A stretch of 9,784 nt of DNA from positions 1 through 9,784 of the forward strand of contig JAITMT010000023.1 of the NCBI GenBank assembly GCA_031277235.1. Reading direction: 5' to 3'. The notes under the pieces were generated by a model, which worked only from the letters and a program-made list of their open reading frames with translations, had not been told where the DNA came from and made no database searches. Within the stretch, counting starts at the first letter, position 1. Every line of letters starts with the position of its first letter. The DNA is from Tannerella sp. GTDB taxonomy: Bacteria > Bacteroidota > Bacteroidia > Bacteroidales > Tannerellaceae. The translations under genes were made by a program, and so were the position numbers. This document shows, piece after piece, positions 1 to 5,287 of this stretch.

Positions 1-20
1 GATGTTTCCGTCAAAATCCG

Positions 21-28
21 TATCTTTG
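21..28 (+). promoter_or_regulatory. Bacteroidota-type -7 promoter element for the ABC unit
   Basis: TATCTTTG matches the Bacteroidota primary sigma factor -7 consensus TAnnTTTG. It lies 32 bp before the first ATG at 61. The matching -33 element (TTTG about 19-21 nt upstream) would fall at or beyond the left edge of the window, so only half the promoter can be seen. It probably drives the two ABC genes together. Confidence 0.6.
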
Positions 29-60
29 CAGTCTAAAAATCGGCAAGATCGGACAATCAA

Positions 61-1044
61 ATGAAAACCAGTCTGTTGCATAATTTGGGATTATACTTGA
101 AAATCAAGGGACTTTCTTCCCTGCGATTGGCGAGGGAGATTCCTTTTGTGTATATACTGCTTATTCTCAGCGGATTAATTGTCGGATTTCTATTCATGAT
201 AAAACTGCCCGTAAACAATTCATTTTCAACTGTTTCAATTTCGATCATTCTTTATGCGTTGATTGGCATACGTTTTTTTTCTATCCGGGAGAAAGAATTT
301 GTTTTACTGAAATCTTTGAATATCAGTATTTATACGGTAAATTTCATTCGTTATGCTTTATGGGCTGCGGTATTTTTTCTGCTTACGGTGCGAATCGGTT
401 TGTTGGCGTTGCTTTTAGCCTGCATTTTGCCCCTGTTCGATAAAACGGTGAAATTCAGCAATCCAACCATCCCTTCCTTTTACAAAAAGTCTGCATATCA
501 ATGGCTTTCTGCATTTCGCCAATCCATACTCTGGATTTTTATCTTCGGCGGATTGATGGTGATTATTTCGCTGTTTTACAGCAATTTGAATATGCTTTAT
601 GTCGCGATGGGGATTTTGATTTGCCTGCCCTGCTTCTTTTCATTTTACTTGACGGGGGATGACGGCTCGTGGTTAAGAGTTTATAAAAATACGTCTAAAC
701 TTTTGAAAATCAAACTGTTTGAGTTAATGATTCATTCCTTGATTCCGGCAATTGTTCTCTTTCCGTTCGCCTTGTTTCTGTCTCCGTTTTTTCCGTTGTT
801 ACAAATGGAAATAATATTTATAACTGTCAATATATTAATATTTTACAGTTTTTATTTAGGTTTTCCTCACGTTCTGTCATCTTATATTTTAAACGCTTTT
901 TTTGTCTCGGTTTCCGTTTTTTTATGGCAAATAATCGCCTTTTACGCTATCATTCCTACTGTCCTGTTAATCTGTATTTTACATATTATTCTCTCATATC
1001 ATTTAAACGGATTGTTACATGTCAAAACTGAAATTAAAAATTGA
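61..1044 (+). CDS. Polytopic membrane protein, probable ABC transporter permease subunit
   Basis: A 327-aa, very hydrophobic protein with about nine or ten membrane segments by eye (near residues 29-48, 56-73, 95-125 as one or two, 155-172, 176-197, 224-245, 250-266, 275-293 and 295-313). It has no signal peptide and no recognisable enzymatic motif. The permease assignment comes from context: its 3' end overlaps the ATP-binding gene by 26 bp (ATG at 1019, stop TGA at 1042-1044), an arrangement that implies translational coupling. The start at 61 fits the promoter element at 21-28. The transported substrate is unknown. It could be an exporter of the ABC-2 type, where a membrane subunit pairs with a single short ATPase, but I do not recognise a specific family. 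Its base composition is markedly AT-rich compared with the genes to the right. Confidence 0.75.
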   Translation: MKTSLLHNLGLYLKIKGLSSLRLAREIPFVYILLILSGLIVGFLFMIKLPVNNSFSTVSISIILYALIGIRFFSIREKEFVLLKSLNISIYTVNFIRYALWAAVFFLLTVRIGLLALLLACILPLFDKTVKFSNPTIPSFYKKSAYQWLSAFRQSILWIFIFGGLMVIISLFYSNLNMLYVAMGILICLPCFFSFYLTGDDGSWLRVYKNTSKLLKIKLFELMIHSLIPAIVLFPFALFLSPFFPLLQMEIIFITVNILIFYSFYLGFPHVLSSYILNAFFVSVSVFLWQIIAFYAIIPTVLLICILHIILSYHLNGLLHVKTEIKN

Positions 1045-1702
1045 AATCCAGCGCTATGCCCGTAAAACGGTGCTTCAAAATATCCATCAGGAATACACGA
1101 AAGGCTTGATACACGGATTCCTGGGTGAGAACGGATCGGGTAAAACGACGCTGTTCAACTGTATGTCGGGAATTTTATCGTTTACAGGCAGTCTGTTTTT
1201 TTCCGAAACGGACAATTTCGGCTATTTACCCACCGAACTCTTTATGTTTCCGATGATTACAGGTAACGAGTTTTTGCATTTTTTCGTTGCGGCAAAGGAT
1301 CAAAAAATGAAAAAACCGGAGTTGCAGCAGTTGAACGAACTGTTTGAGTTGCCGCTCAATGAGTATGCCGACCAATATTCGACCGGAATGTTGAAGAAAC
1401 TGTATTTGCTCGGTTTGTTGCTGCAACACAACGAAATCCTGTTGCTGGACGAACCTTTTAACGGTCTGGATTTCAAGTTGGTAGCGCTGGTTACGGCTCT
1501 GCTCTCCCATTTTCGCGAGAAGGGCGGTACGGTTTTCGTGGCTTCGCACGATATAGAGCATTTGTTCTCATTTTCAGACACTTTGTCGGTACTGCAAAAC
1601 AGAAATTTATCTCATTATCCTGATAAGGAGAGTTTTAACAGATTAAAAACCGAAATTATCGAGGAAGCAAAGCGGAAAGTCGGGATTTTACCGTTTGTAT
1701 GA
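1019..1702 (+). CDS. ABC transporter ATP-binding protein
   Basis: A 227-aa ABC ATPase that would hydrolyse ATP to power the membrane protein encoded just upstream. Visible motifs: Walker A GENGSGKT at residues 36-43; signature region YSTGM at 120-124 (in place of the textbook LSGGQ); Walker B ILLLDEP at 140-146 with catalytic Glu145; D-loop NGLD at 148-151; switch His177 in ASHD. The Q-loop position reads GYLPTE (68-73), without the usual glutamine, as in many drug- or bacteriocin-exporter-type ATPases. Length is normal for a single-domain ATPase. The ATG lies inside the 3' end of the permease gene, in another frame, which supports coupled translation. The likely role is export of an unidentified compound. 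Family assignment is secure; substrate is not. Confidence 0.93.
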   Translation: MSKLKLKIEIQRYARKTVLQNIHQEYTKGLIHGFLGENGSGKTTLFNCMSGILSFTGSLFFSETDNFGYLPTELFMFPMITGNEFLHFFVAAKDQKMKKPELQQLNELFELPLNEYADQYSTGMLKKLYLLGLLLQHNEILLLDEPFNGLDFKLVALVTALLSHFREKGGTVFVASHDIEHLFSFSDTLSVLQNRNLSHYPDKESFNRLKTEIIEEAKRKVGILPFV

Positions 1703-1710
1703 AGGAATTT

Positions 1711-1742
1711 TTTGCTGTTTTCAAAAGAAATTCATACTTTTG
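1711..1742 (+). promoter_or_regulatory. Bacteroidota promoter for the DUF4160/DUF2442 pair
   Basis: TTTG at 1711-1714 and TACTTTTG at 1735-1742 are separated by 20 nt, an exact fit to the Bacteroidota consensus TTTG-N19-21-TAnnTTTG. The inferred transcript start, a few bases after 1742, falls just before the ATG at 1766. This promoter also argues against the longer reading frame that opens with TTG at 1712, because that start would sit inside the -33 element. The promoter begins 8 bp after the ATPase stop codon. Confidence 0.75.
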
Positions 1743-1765
1743 CAGCAATAATAATCATAAAAAAT

Positions 1766-2023
1766 ATGCCAACTTTGTTTTATTATTTAGGTTTAAAGTT
1801 TTATTTTTATTCAAATGACCATTTGCCGGTTCATGTTCATGTAAGTGCGGAAGATCATGAGGCACGGTATCAAGTCTATCCTGAAATAAGATTGATAGAA
1901 AACAGGGGGCTTAAACCGCGAGAATTGAGAATTGCGGAAATTGCCATTGAAGAAAACAGGGAAATAATAATTGCTCGCTGGAACGAGCATTTTAAGGATA
2001 AAAGCAATGAAATCAGAATATAA
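1766..2023 (+). CDS. DUF4160 family small protein
   Basis: An 85-aa protein starting MPTLFYYLGLKFYFYSNDHL, a typical DUF4160 opening. The family's hallmark NDHxPxHxHV occupies residues 17-26 (Asn17, Asp18, His19, Pro21, His23, His25). An Arg-rich helix (LKPRELRIAEIAIEENRE) and a conserved Trp72 follow. The start at 1766 is preferred over an upstream in-frame TTG at 1712 because homologues begin MPT and because the promoter lies at 1711-1742. The gene overlaps the DUF2442 gene by 17 bp. DUF4160 genes are commonly found next to DUF2442 genes, and such pairs are often suggested to be toxin-antitoxin-like; the biochemical activity is not known to me. The family call is strong; the toxin idea is only context. 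Confidence 0.85.
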   Translation: MPTLFYYLGLKFYFYSNDHLPVHVHVSAEDHEARYQVYPEIRLIENRGLKPRELRIAEIAIEENREIIIARWNEHFKDKSNEIRI

Positions 2024-2216
2024 ACTTTGGTTCGATTCTGTCCATATTTTCCTTGAAAATAAGGATGGACAGATAGGATATTTGCCTTTAAAAGACTATA
2101 AATCACTGTTAAACGCAAATTCCGAAGAAAGAAATCAGTATGAATTTTCGCCTTTTGGCATTCACTGGCAAAAACTCGATGAAGATTTATGTTTTGACGG
2201 ATTTATTTGGAAATAA
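2007..2216 (+). CDS. DUF2442 family small protein
   Basis: A 69-aa protein starting MKSEYKLWFD. The DUF2442 pattern is clear: a DG turn and hydrophobic strand (DGQIGYLPL, residues 20-28), an RN-type helix with SEER (39-42), then GIHW at 51-54 followed by LDEDL at 57-61, and a short C-terminal strand. The start at 2007 lies inside the last codons of the DUF4160 gene (17-bp overlap, different frame), so the two are co-transcribed and probably translationally coupled. An earlier in-frame start at 1971 would add 12 residues unlike the family. If the pair is a toxin-antitoxin module, which partner is which cannot be told from the sequence. Confidence 0.83.
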   Translation: MKSEYKLWFDSVHIFLENKDGQIGYLPLKDYKSLLNANSEERNQYEFSPFGIHWQKLDEDLCFDGFIWK

Positions 2217-2235
2217 GTTTTGCGAGGATATAATT

Positions 2236-2269
2236 CCGTTCACACGTTTTCCCGTTTATCCGTTTACCC
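2236..2269. repeat. Period-8 tandem repeat, copy 1
   Basis: Four and a quarter units of an 8-bp degenerate motif: CCGTTCAC, ACGTTTTC, CCGTTTAT, CCGTTTAC, CC. It begins 20 bp after the DUF2442 stop codon. The same motif recurs at 2593-2627 and 8557-8592, each time just past a gene end. I see no stable hairpin here, so it does not look like a classical terminator. Confidence 0.75.
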
Positions 2270-2281
2270 AAAAGAAAAGGA

Positions 2282-2313
2282 ATTGTGTAAGAAATTAAAA
2301 ATGACTATCTTTG
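2282..2313 (+). promoter_or_regulatory. Bacteroidota promoter for the 80-aa gene
   Basis: ATTG at 2282-2285 (three of four matches to TTTG) and TATCTTTG at 2306-2313 (full match to TAnnTTTG) are separated by 20 nt. The ATG of the next gene follows 26 bp after the -7 element. This gives the small gene its own transcript, separate from the DUF4160/DUF2442 pair. Confidence 0.7.
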
Positions 2314-2338
2314 CCATTGGATTAAAAAAAAATCTTTT

Positions 2339-2581
2339 ATGACACAGTTAAAAATAGATGGAAATATCGCTCAGTATCAGATAGATATAATCATGAGTAT
2401 GTTGAGTTCGTGGAATCTTGATGCGCGAGTTGAGGCTACCGGAAATACTGTCTTGAACGTCAAGATGTCAAACACGGAGAATCCTTTGCCTTTTTCCGAA
2501 GGAATGTGGAAAGACTATGATATTGACGATAAAACGCTAAGGGCAAAGGCTTGGGGAACAGATAAAGCGAGAATTCAGTAA
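2339..2581 (+). CDS. Small hypothetical protein, faintly antitoxin-like
   Basis: An 80-aa soluble protein with no signal peptide or membrane segment. I do not recognise a named family. The N-terminal half (MTQLKIDGNIAQYQIDIIMS) could form a strand followed by a helix. The C-terminal part, PLPFSEGMWKDYDI (about residues 49-62), resembles the LPF-x-GxW-x-D tail seen in several small bacterial antitoxins, whose disordered C-terminus binds a toxin. No toxin-sized partner follows: the next gene is convergent and encodes a methionine sulfoxide reductase. A clear promoter at 2282-2313 and ATG at 2339 support it being a real gene. It may belong functionally with the DUF4160/DUF2442 pair 120 bp upstream, but that is conjecture. 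Confidence 0.65.
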   Translation: MTQLKIDGNIAQYQIDIIMSMLSSWNLDARVEATGNTVLNVKMSNTENPLPFSEGMWKDYDIDDKTLRAKAWGTDKARIQ

Positions 2582-2592
2582 AAGAAAGAACA

Positions 2593-2627
2593 CCGTTCAT
2601 CCGTTCACCCATTCACCCCTTCTCCCA
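2593..2627. repeat. Period-8 tandem repeat, copy 2
   Basis: Four units of the same 8-bp motif: CCGTTCAT, CCGTTCAC, CCATTCAC, CCCTTCTC, then CCA. It lies between the convergent ends of the 80-aa gene and the methionine sulfoxide reductase gene. It overlaps the last codons of the latter (stop at 2613-2615), so the final residues EKG are encoded within repeat sequence. Confidence 0.72.
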
Positions 2628-3098
2628 AATAATATACCCGCACAAATCTTCCAAATATTTCCGATCCGTCCCATCGAAAGTATTTAACGTATCGCTGTCA
2701 ATATCAAGGACTCCCATGACTTCGCCGTTTTGAAACACCGGTACGACAATTTCCGATTTCGATTCGCTGTTGCAGGCAATATGACCTTCAAACTGCTCGA
2801 CGTCAGGAACTATAATTGTTTTCCGCTCTTTCCAAGCCGTTCCGCAGACGCCTTTTCCGAAAGCGATGCGGGTGCAGGCTATCGGTCCCTGAAAGGGAGC
2901 AAGCACCAATTCTCCCTTTTTGACCCGGTAAAATCCCACCCAAAAGAAATTGAACGTCTGTTTCAATGCCGCCGCGATATTCGCCAAATTGGAGATCATG
3001 TCCGGTTCATTGTGTATCAGCGCTTTAACTTGCGGAAGCAATGACCGGTACATTTCCTCTTTCGAGGCGTTTTGCGGAAAGGTAAGCGTTTCACTCAT
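2613..3098 (-). CDS. msrC: Free methionine-R-sulfoxide reductase (fRMsr, GAF domain)
   Basis: A 161-aa cytoplasmic GAF-domain enzyme that reduces free L-methionine-(R)-sulfoxide to methionine with thioredoxin-type reductants. The three cysteines of the family are all present in their expected contexts: GPIACTR (Cys75), GKGVCGTA (Cys85) and GHIACNS (Cys109). Other family landmarks are FFWVGFYR at 51-58, SEIVVP at 115-120 and GVLDIDS at 129-135. Length is normal. The start at 3098 (MSETLTF) is preferred over an upstream ATG at 3161, which would add 21 residues that are antisense-free coding of the preceding gene's tail in another frame. The ATG overlaps the stop of the SusA-like gene by 8 bp (ATGAGTGA), implying translational coupling to a starch enzyme, an unusual pairing. 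Confidence 0.93.
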   Translation of the reverse strand: MSETLTFPQNASKEEMYRSLLPQVKALIHNEPDMISNLANIAAALKQTFNFFWVGFYRVKKGELVLAPFQGPIACTRIAFGKGVCGTAWKERKTIIVPDVEQFEGHIACNSESKSEIVVPVFQNGEVMGVLDIDSDTLNTFDGTDRKYLEDLCGYIIWEKG

Positions 3099-5046
3099 AA
3101 TCTTCCAATTCCAAAATAAATAATCCCTTCGCGGGAACAGGTATTTCCTTTCCCAAATCAATCATTTTATCGGAAACAACATCTTTTCCCAGGGCGGCGT
3201 CGCCAAGAACTTCAACATATTTTCCCGGAGACAGGATTTGTTCCTTGCCGGATCCGTTCAGGATAACCAGTACTTTATGATTGTCTTTGATTCGGGCGTA
3301 AACGTAACATTCCGTTTGCCCGTCGGGAGCGTAATGGATTAGTTTTCCGCCGGCGACTGCCGGATTGGTTTTGCGCCACTGCAAGAGTTTTTGCAGATAA
3401 TCGTGCGCTTCGTTTTGTAAGGCGGTACGTCCGTTTGCCGTAAAAGCATTGACCGAATCGCCTTGCCAGCCGCCGGGAAAATCCTTGCGCAGATTCCCGT
3501 CGCCGTCTTTTTTCTCGCCCGTCATCAGAATTTCCGTACCGTAATACACTTGCGGAATGCCGCGCGTGGTCAGCAGGAAAGCCAACGCCTGTTTGTAACG
3601 CTCCAATCCGGTCTCTCCCGCTTTCAAAAAACGGCTTAAGTCGTGATTGTCCAGAAATACGAGGAGATTGTCCAAATCTTCATACAGAAAATCCTGCGCA
3701 ATGATTTCATAGACCTTTCTCCAGGGATTGTGCTCGGTCGAATGAATGTCAAAAGCCTGGTTGTAGGCAGCCATCAGACTGAAATCCATGGAAGTTTTCA
3801 AATTCGACTGTTTCCCGTTGAGTTTGGAATTGCGTTGCCACCAACTCAAAGGCGCCGAATGGAGATACCACGCTTCTCCCACGATGTTGAAATCGGGAAA
3901 TTCTTCCAGAACCCGCCGATTCCAGTTTGCCAGAAAATCGAAATCGGCATACGGATGCGTATCATGGCGAATGCCGTCAATGCGGGCGTATTCAATCCAC
4001 CAGATACTGTTCTGAATCAGGTAATCGGCTAACAGGCGGTTGCGCTGGTTCAGGTCGGGCATCGTAGGCACGAACCAGCCGTCGGTCATGGCGGCGATTT
4101 CCGACGGCGGCGCGTGAACATCCATCACTGCATAGAGATTGTGCGTTGTCGGCACAAATCCTTCCTGATGATTCAGCCAGTCGGCGCAGGGCAAATCGTT
4201 CATCCACCAGTGTTTACTGCCGCAATGGTTGAAAATCATGTCCATCACGATTTTCATGCCCCGCTGATGGATATTTTCAATCAACTGGCGGTATTCCTCG
4301 TTTGTTCCCAGGCGTTTATCCACGCTGTAGAAATCGGTGATGGCATAGCCGTGATAGGATTTGTATTTTCCGGTACCGTTCATTTTGTTTTCCTGCACCG
4401 GATTGAGCCAGAGCGTCGTTACGCCCAGATTTTCCAGATAATCCAGATGCGCCCGGATGCCTGCCAGATCGCCGCCGTGACGGGCAAACGGTTCGTTGCG
4501 GTCTATCGCTTCGTCGTCCCACACATCGTTGGAGGGATCGCCGTTGGCAAAACGGTCGGGCATAATCAGATACAACACGTCGGAGGGATTGAATCCTTGG
4601 GCGCCGATTGTTGTGGAACGCGGTTTCAGTTCAAAGGTTTTCGTTTGCGGAGACGGGGCACGCCCCGTCTCTACATTGGTAAATGTGAATTTTATCAACC
4701 CCGGTCGCGCTTCCTTTCCGATTTCCAGATAGATAAAAAGATAGTTGGGATTGCCGGTACGGACGGTTTCCTTCAGCCGGACGCCCGGATAGTCGAACTG
4801 TACATCTGCACGGGCAATGTCTTTCCCGTAAACCATGATCTGAAGTTCCGGATTCTTCATGCCTGCCCACCAGAAAGCGGGTTCCATGCGGGTGATTTCT
4901 GCTGCCGCTGCGGAGAGGGAGAGGCAAAATAATATGATCGGCAATAATAATATTTTGTAAGCCCCCTCCCCCAACCCTCCCCGAAGGGGAGGGAGTCCTC
5001 CTCCTTCGGAGGGGTTAGGGGAGGCTTTTCTTATGGATTGCTCCAT
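3091..5046 (-). CDS. SusA-like neopullulanase/cyclomaltodextrinase (GH13), start codon uncertain
   Basis: A GH13 alpha-glucan hydrolase. Numbering from the ATG at 5046 (651 aa): hydrophobic segment KILLLPIILFCLSLSAAAA about 31-49; cyclomaltodextrinase-type N-terminal domain from ITRMEPAFWWAG (51) to ELKPRS (144); catalytic barrel; C-terminal beta domain ending VPAKGLFILELE. Catalytic regions: DMIFNH 269-274; GIRHD with nucleophile Asp362; acid/base Glu391 in IVGEAW; NHD 467-469 with Asp469. This domain order matches SusA and bacterial cyclomaltodextrinases, which split short maltooligosaccharides and cyclodextrins. No T9SS tail is present, so periplasmic location is likely. The start is unclear: the frame stays open to 5274 through repeat DNA, with ATGs at 5274, 5250 and 5046, and no ATG lies near the signal segment. 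I chose the nearest ATG. An in-frame palindrome sits at 4650-4671. Confidence 0.9.
   Translation of the reverse strand: MEQSIRKASPNPSEGGGLPPLRGGLGEGAYKILLLPIILFCLSLSAAAAEITRMEPAFWWAGMKNPELQIMVYGKDIARADVQFDYPGVRLKETVRTGNPNYLFIYLEIGKEARPGLIKFTFTNVETGRAPSPQTKTFELKPRSTTIGAQGFNPSDVLYLIMPDRFANGDPSNDVWDDEAIDRNEPFARHGGDLAGIRAHLDYLENLGVTTLWLNPVQENKMNGTGKYKSYHGYAITDFYSVDKRLGTNEEYRQLIENIHQRGMKIVMDMIFNHCGSKHWWMNDLPCADWLNHQEGFVPTTHNLYAVMDVHAPPSEIAAMTDGWFVPTMPDLNQRNRLLADYLIQNSIWWIEYARIDGIRHDTHPYADFDFLANWNRRVLEEFPDFNIVGEAWYLHSAPLSWWQRNSKLNGKQSNLKTSMDFSLMAAYNQAFDIHSTEHNPWRKVYEIIAQDFLYEDLDNLLVFLDNHDLSRFLKAGETGLERYKQALAFLLTTRGIPQVYYGTEILMTGEKKDGDGNLRKDFPGGWQGDSVNAFTANGRTALQNEAHDYLQKLLQWRKTNPAVAGGKLIHYAPDGQTECYVYARIKDNHKVLVILNGSGKEQILSPGKYVEVLGDAALGKDVVSDKMIDLGKEIPVPAKGLFILELEDYE
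4650..4671. repeat. 22-bp palindrome embedded in frame in the SusA-like gene
   Basis: GAGACGGGGC, a 2-bp spacer (AC), then GCCCCGTCTC form a perfect 10-bp inverted repeat inside coding sequence. On the coding strand it specifies about NVETGRAPSPQ, between the N-terminal beta domain and the catalytic domain. The inserted peptide looks unlike the surrounding cyclomaltodextrinase sequence, and the frame is preserved. It resembles a dispersed intergenic palindrome that has entered a gene. Confidence 0.7.
4975..5012. repeat. G/C-rich hairpin pair at the 5' end of the SusA-like gene
   Basis: Two neighbouring inverted repeats share a CTCC-TTC-GGAG theme. CCCTCCCC (4975-4982) pairs with GGGGAGGG (4986-4993) across a GAA loop. 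CCTCC (5000-5004) pairs with GGAGG (5008-5012) across TTC. A related CTCC-TTC-GGAG lies at 5208-5218. They sit immediately before the signal-peptide coding sequence and would be part of the mRNA leader or of an N-terminal extension (peptide SPNPSEGGGLPPLRGGLGEG). Confidence 0.65.
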
Positions 5047-5068
5047 TTGGAAATTACATTGAACATTC
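5001..5068. repeat. Direct repeat flanking the palindromic element, left copy
   Basis: This 68-bp stretch matches 5208-5272 (65 bp). It includes a 27-bp block identical in both (5021-5047 and 5225-5251), an identical CTCCTTCGGAGGGG start and an identical GAACATTC end. Differences are a 3-bp gap and a handful of substitutions. Read on the minus strand both copies encode MEQSIRKAS in the frame of the SusA-like gene. The two copies bracket the palindromic element at 5071-5191. Confidence 0.85.
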
Positions 5069-5070
5069 TT

Positions 5071-5191
5071 GCATCCCGTCAGGGATGCATCGCTCGGTAG
5101 AAAAGCAATTCGCCCACAGGATGCATTCCGTACGGAATGCAACCAACAACGGGAAACATTTTCTACCGAGCGATAATCCCTAACGGGATTA
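5071..5191. repeat. Palindromic MITE/REPIN-like element, copy 1
   Basis: The core at 5089-5174 is 86 bp with perfect 16-bp terminal inverted repeats: ATCGCTCGGTAGAAAA at 5089-5104 and TTTTCTACCGAGCGAT at 5159-5174. A perfect 18-bp palindrome GCATTCCGTACGGAATGC occupies 5123-5140. Outside the core are two more small hairpins, GCATCCC-GTCA-GGGATGC at 5071-5088 and TAATCCC-TAAC-GGGATTA at 5174-5191. The core is repeated in reverse orientation at 8376-8461. It carries no transposase, so if mobile it would depend on an enzyme elsewhere. It lies between the two GH13 genes. Confidence 0.85.
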
Positions 5192-5207
5192 GAACTTAAC
5201 AACCTCT

Positions 5208-5272
5208 CTCCTTCGGAGGGGTGGGAGGCTTTTCTTATGGATTGCTCCATTCGGGAATAACTTTGAACATTC
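5208..5272. repeat. Direct repeat flanking the palindromic element, right copy
   Basis: The partner of 5001-5068. It lies 15 bp downstream (in transcription sense) of the stop codon of the large T9SS amylase at 5288. It contains the ATGs at 5250 and, two bases beyond its end, 5274 that open the longest version of the SusA-like reading frame. Confidence 0.85.
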
Positions 5273-5287
5273 ATATAAAGTACTCTT

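Noticed and set aside
1712..1765. N-terminal extension of the DUF4160 protein from a TTG start
   Set aside because: The TTG overlaps the -33 promoter element, and family members begin at the MPT that lies at 1766.
4114..4932. 272-aa plus-strand open frame antisense to the SusA-like gene
   Set aside because: A shadow frame opposite conserved GH13 sequence; no domain, signal or promoter supports it.
5071..5191. CRISPR-like array (short palindromic repeats at regular spacing)
   Set aside because: The intervals between palindromes are themselves conserved and mirror each other as terminal inverted repeats, and only three units occur with varying stems. CRISPR spacers would be unique and repeats identical. 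No cas genes are nearby.
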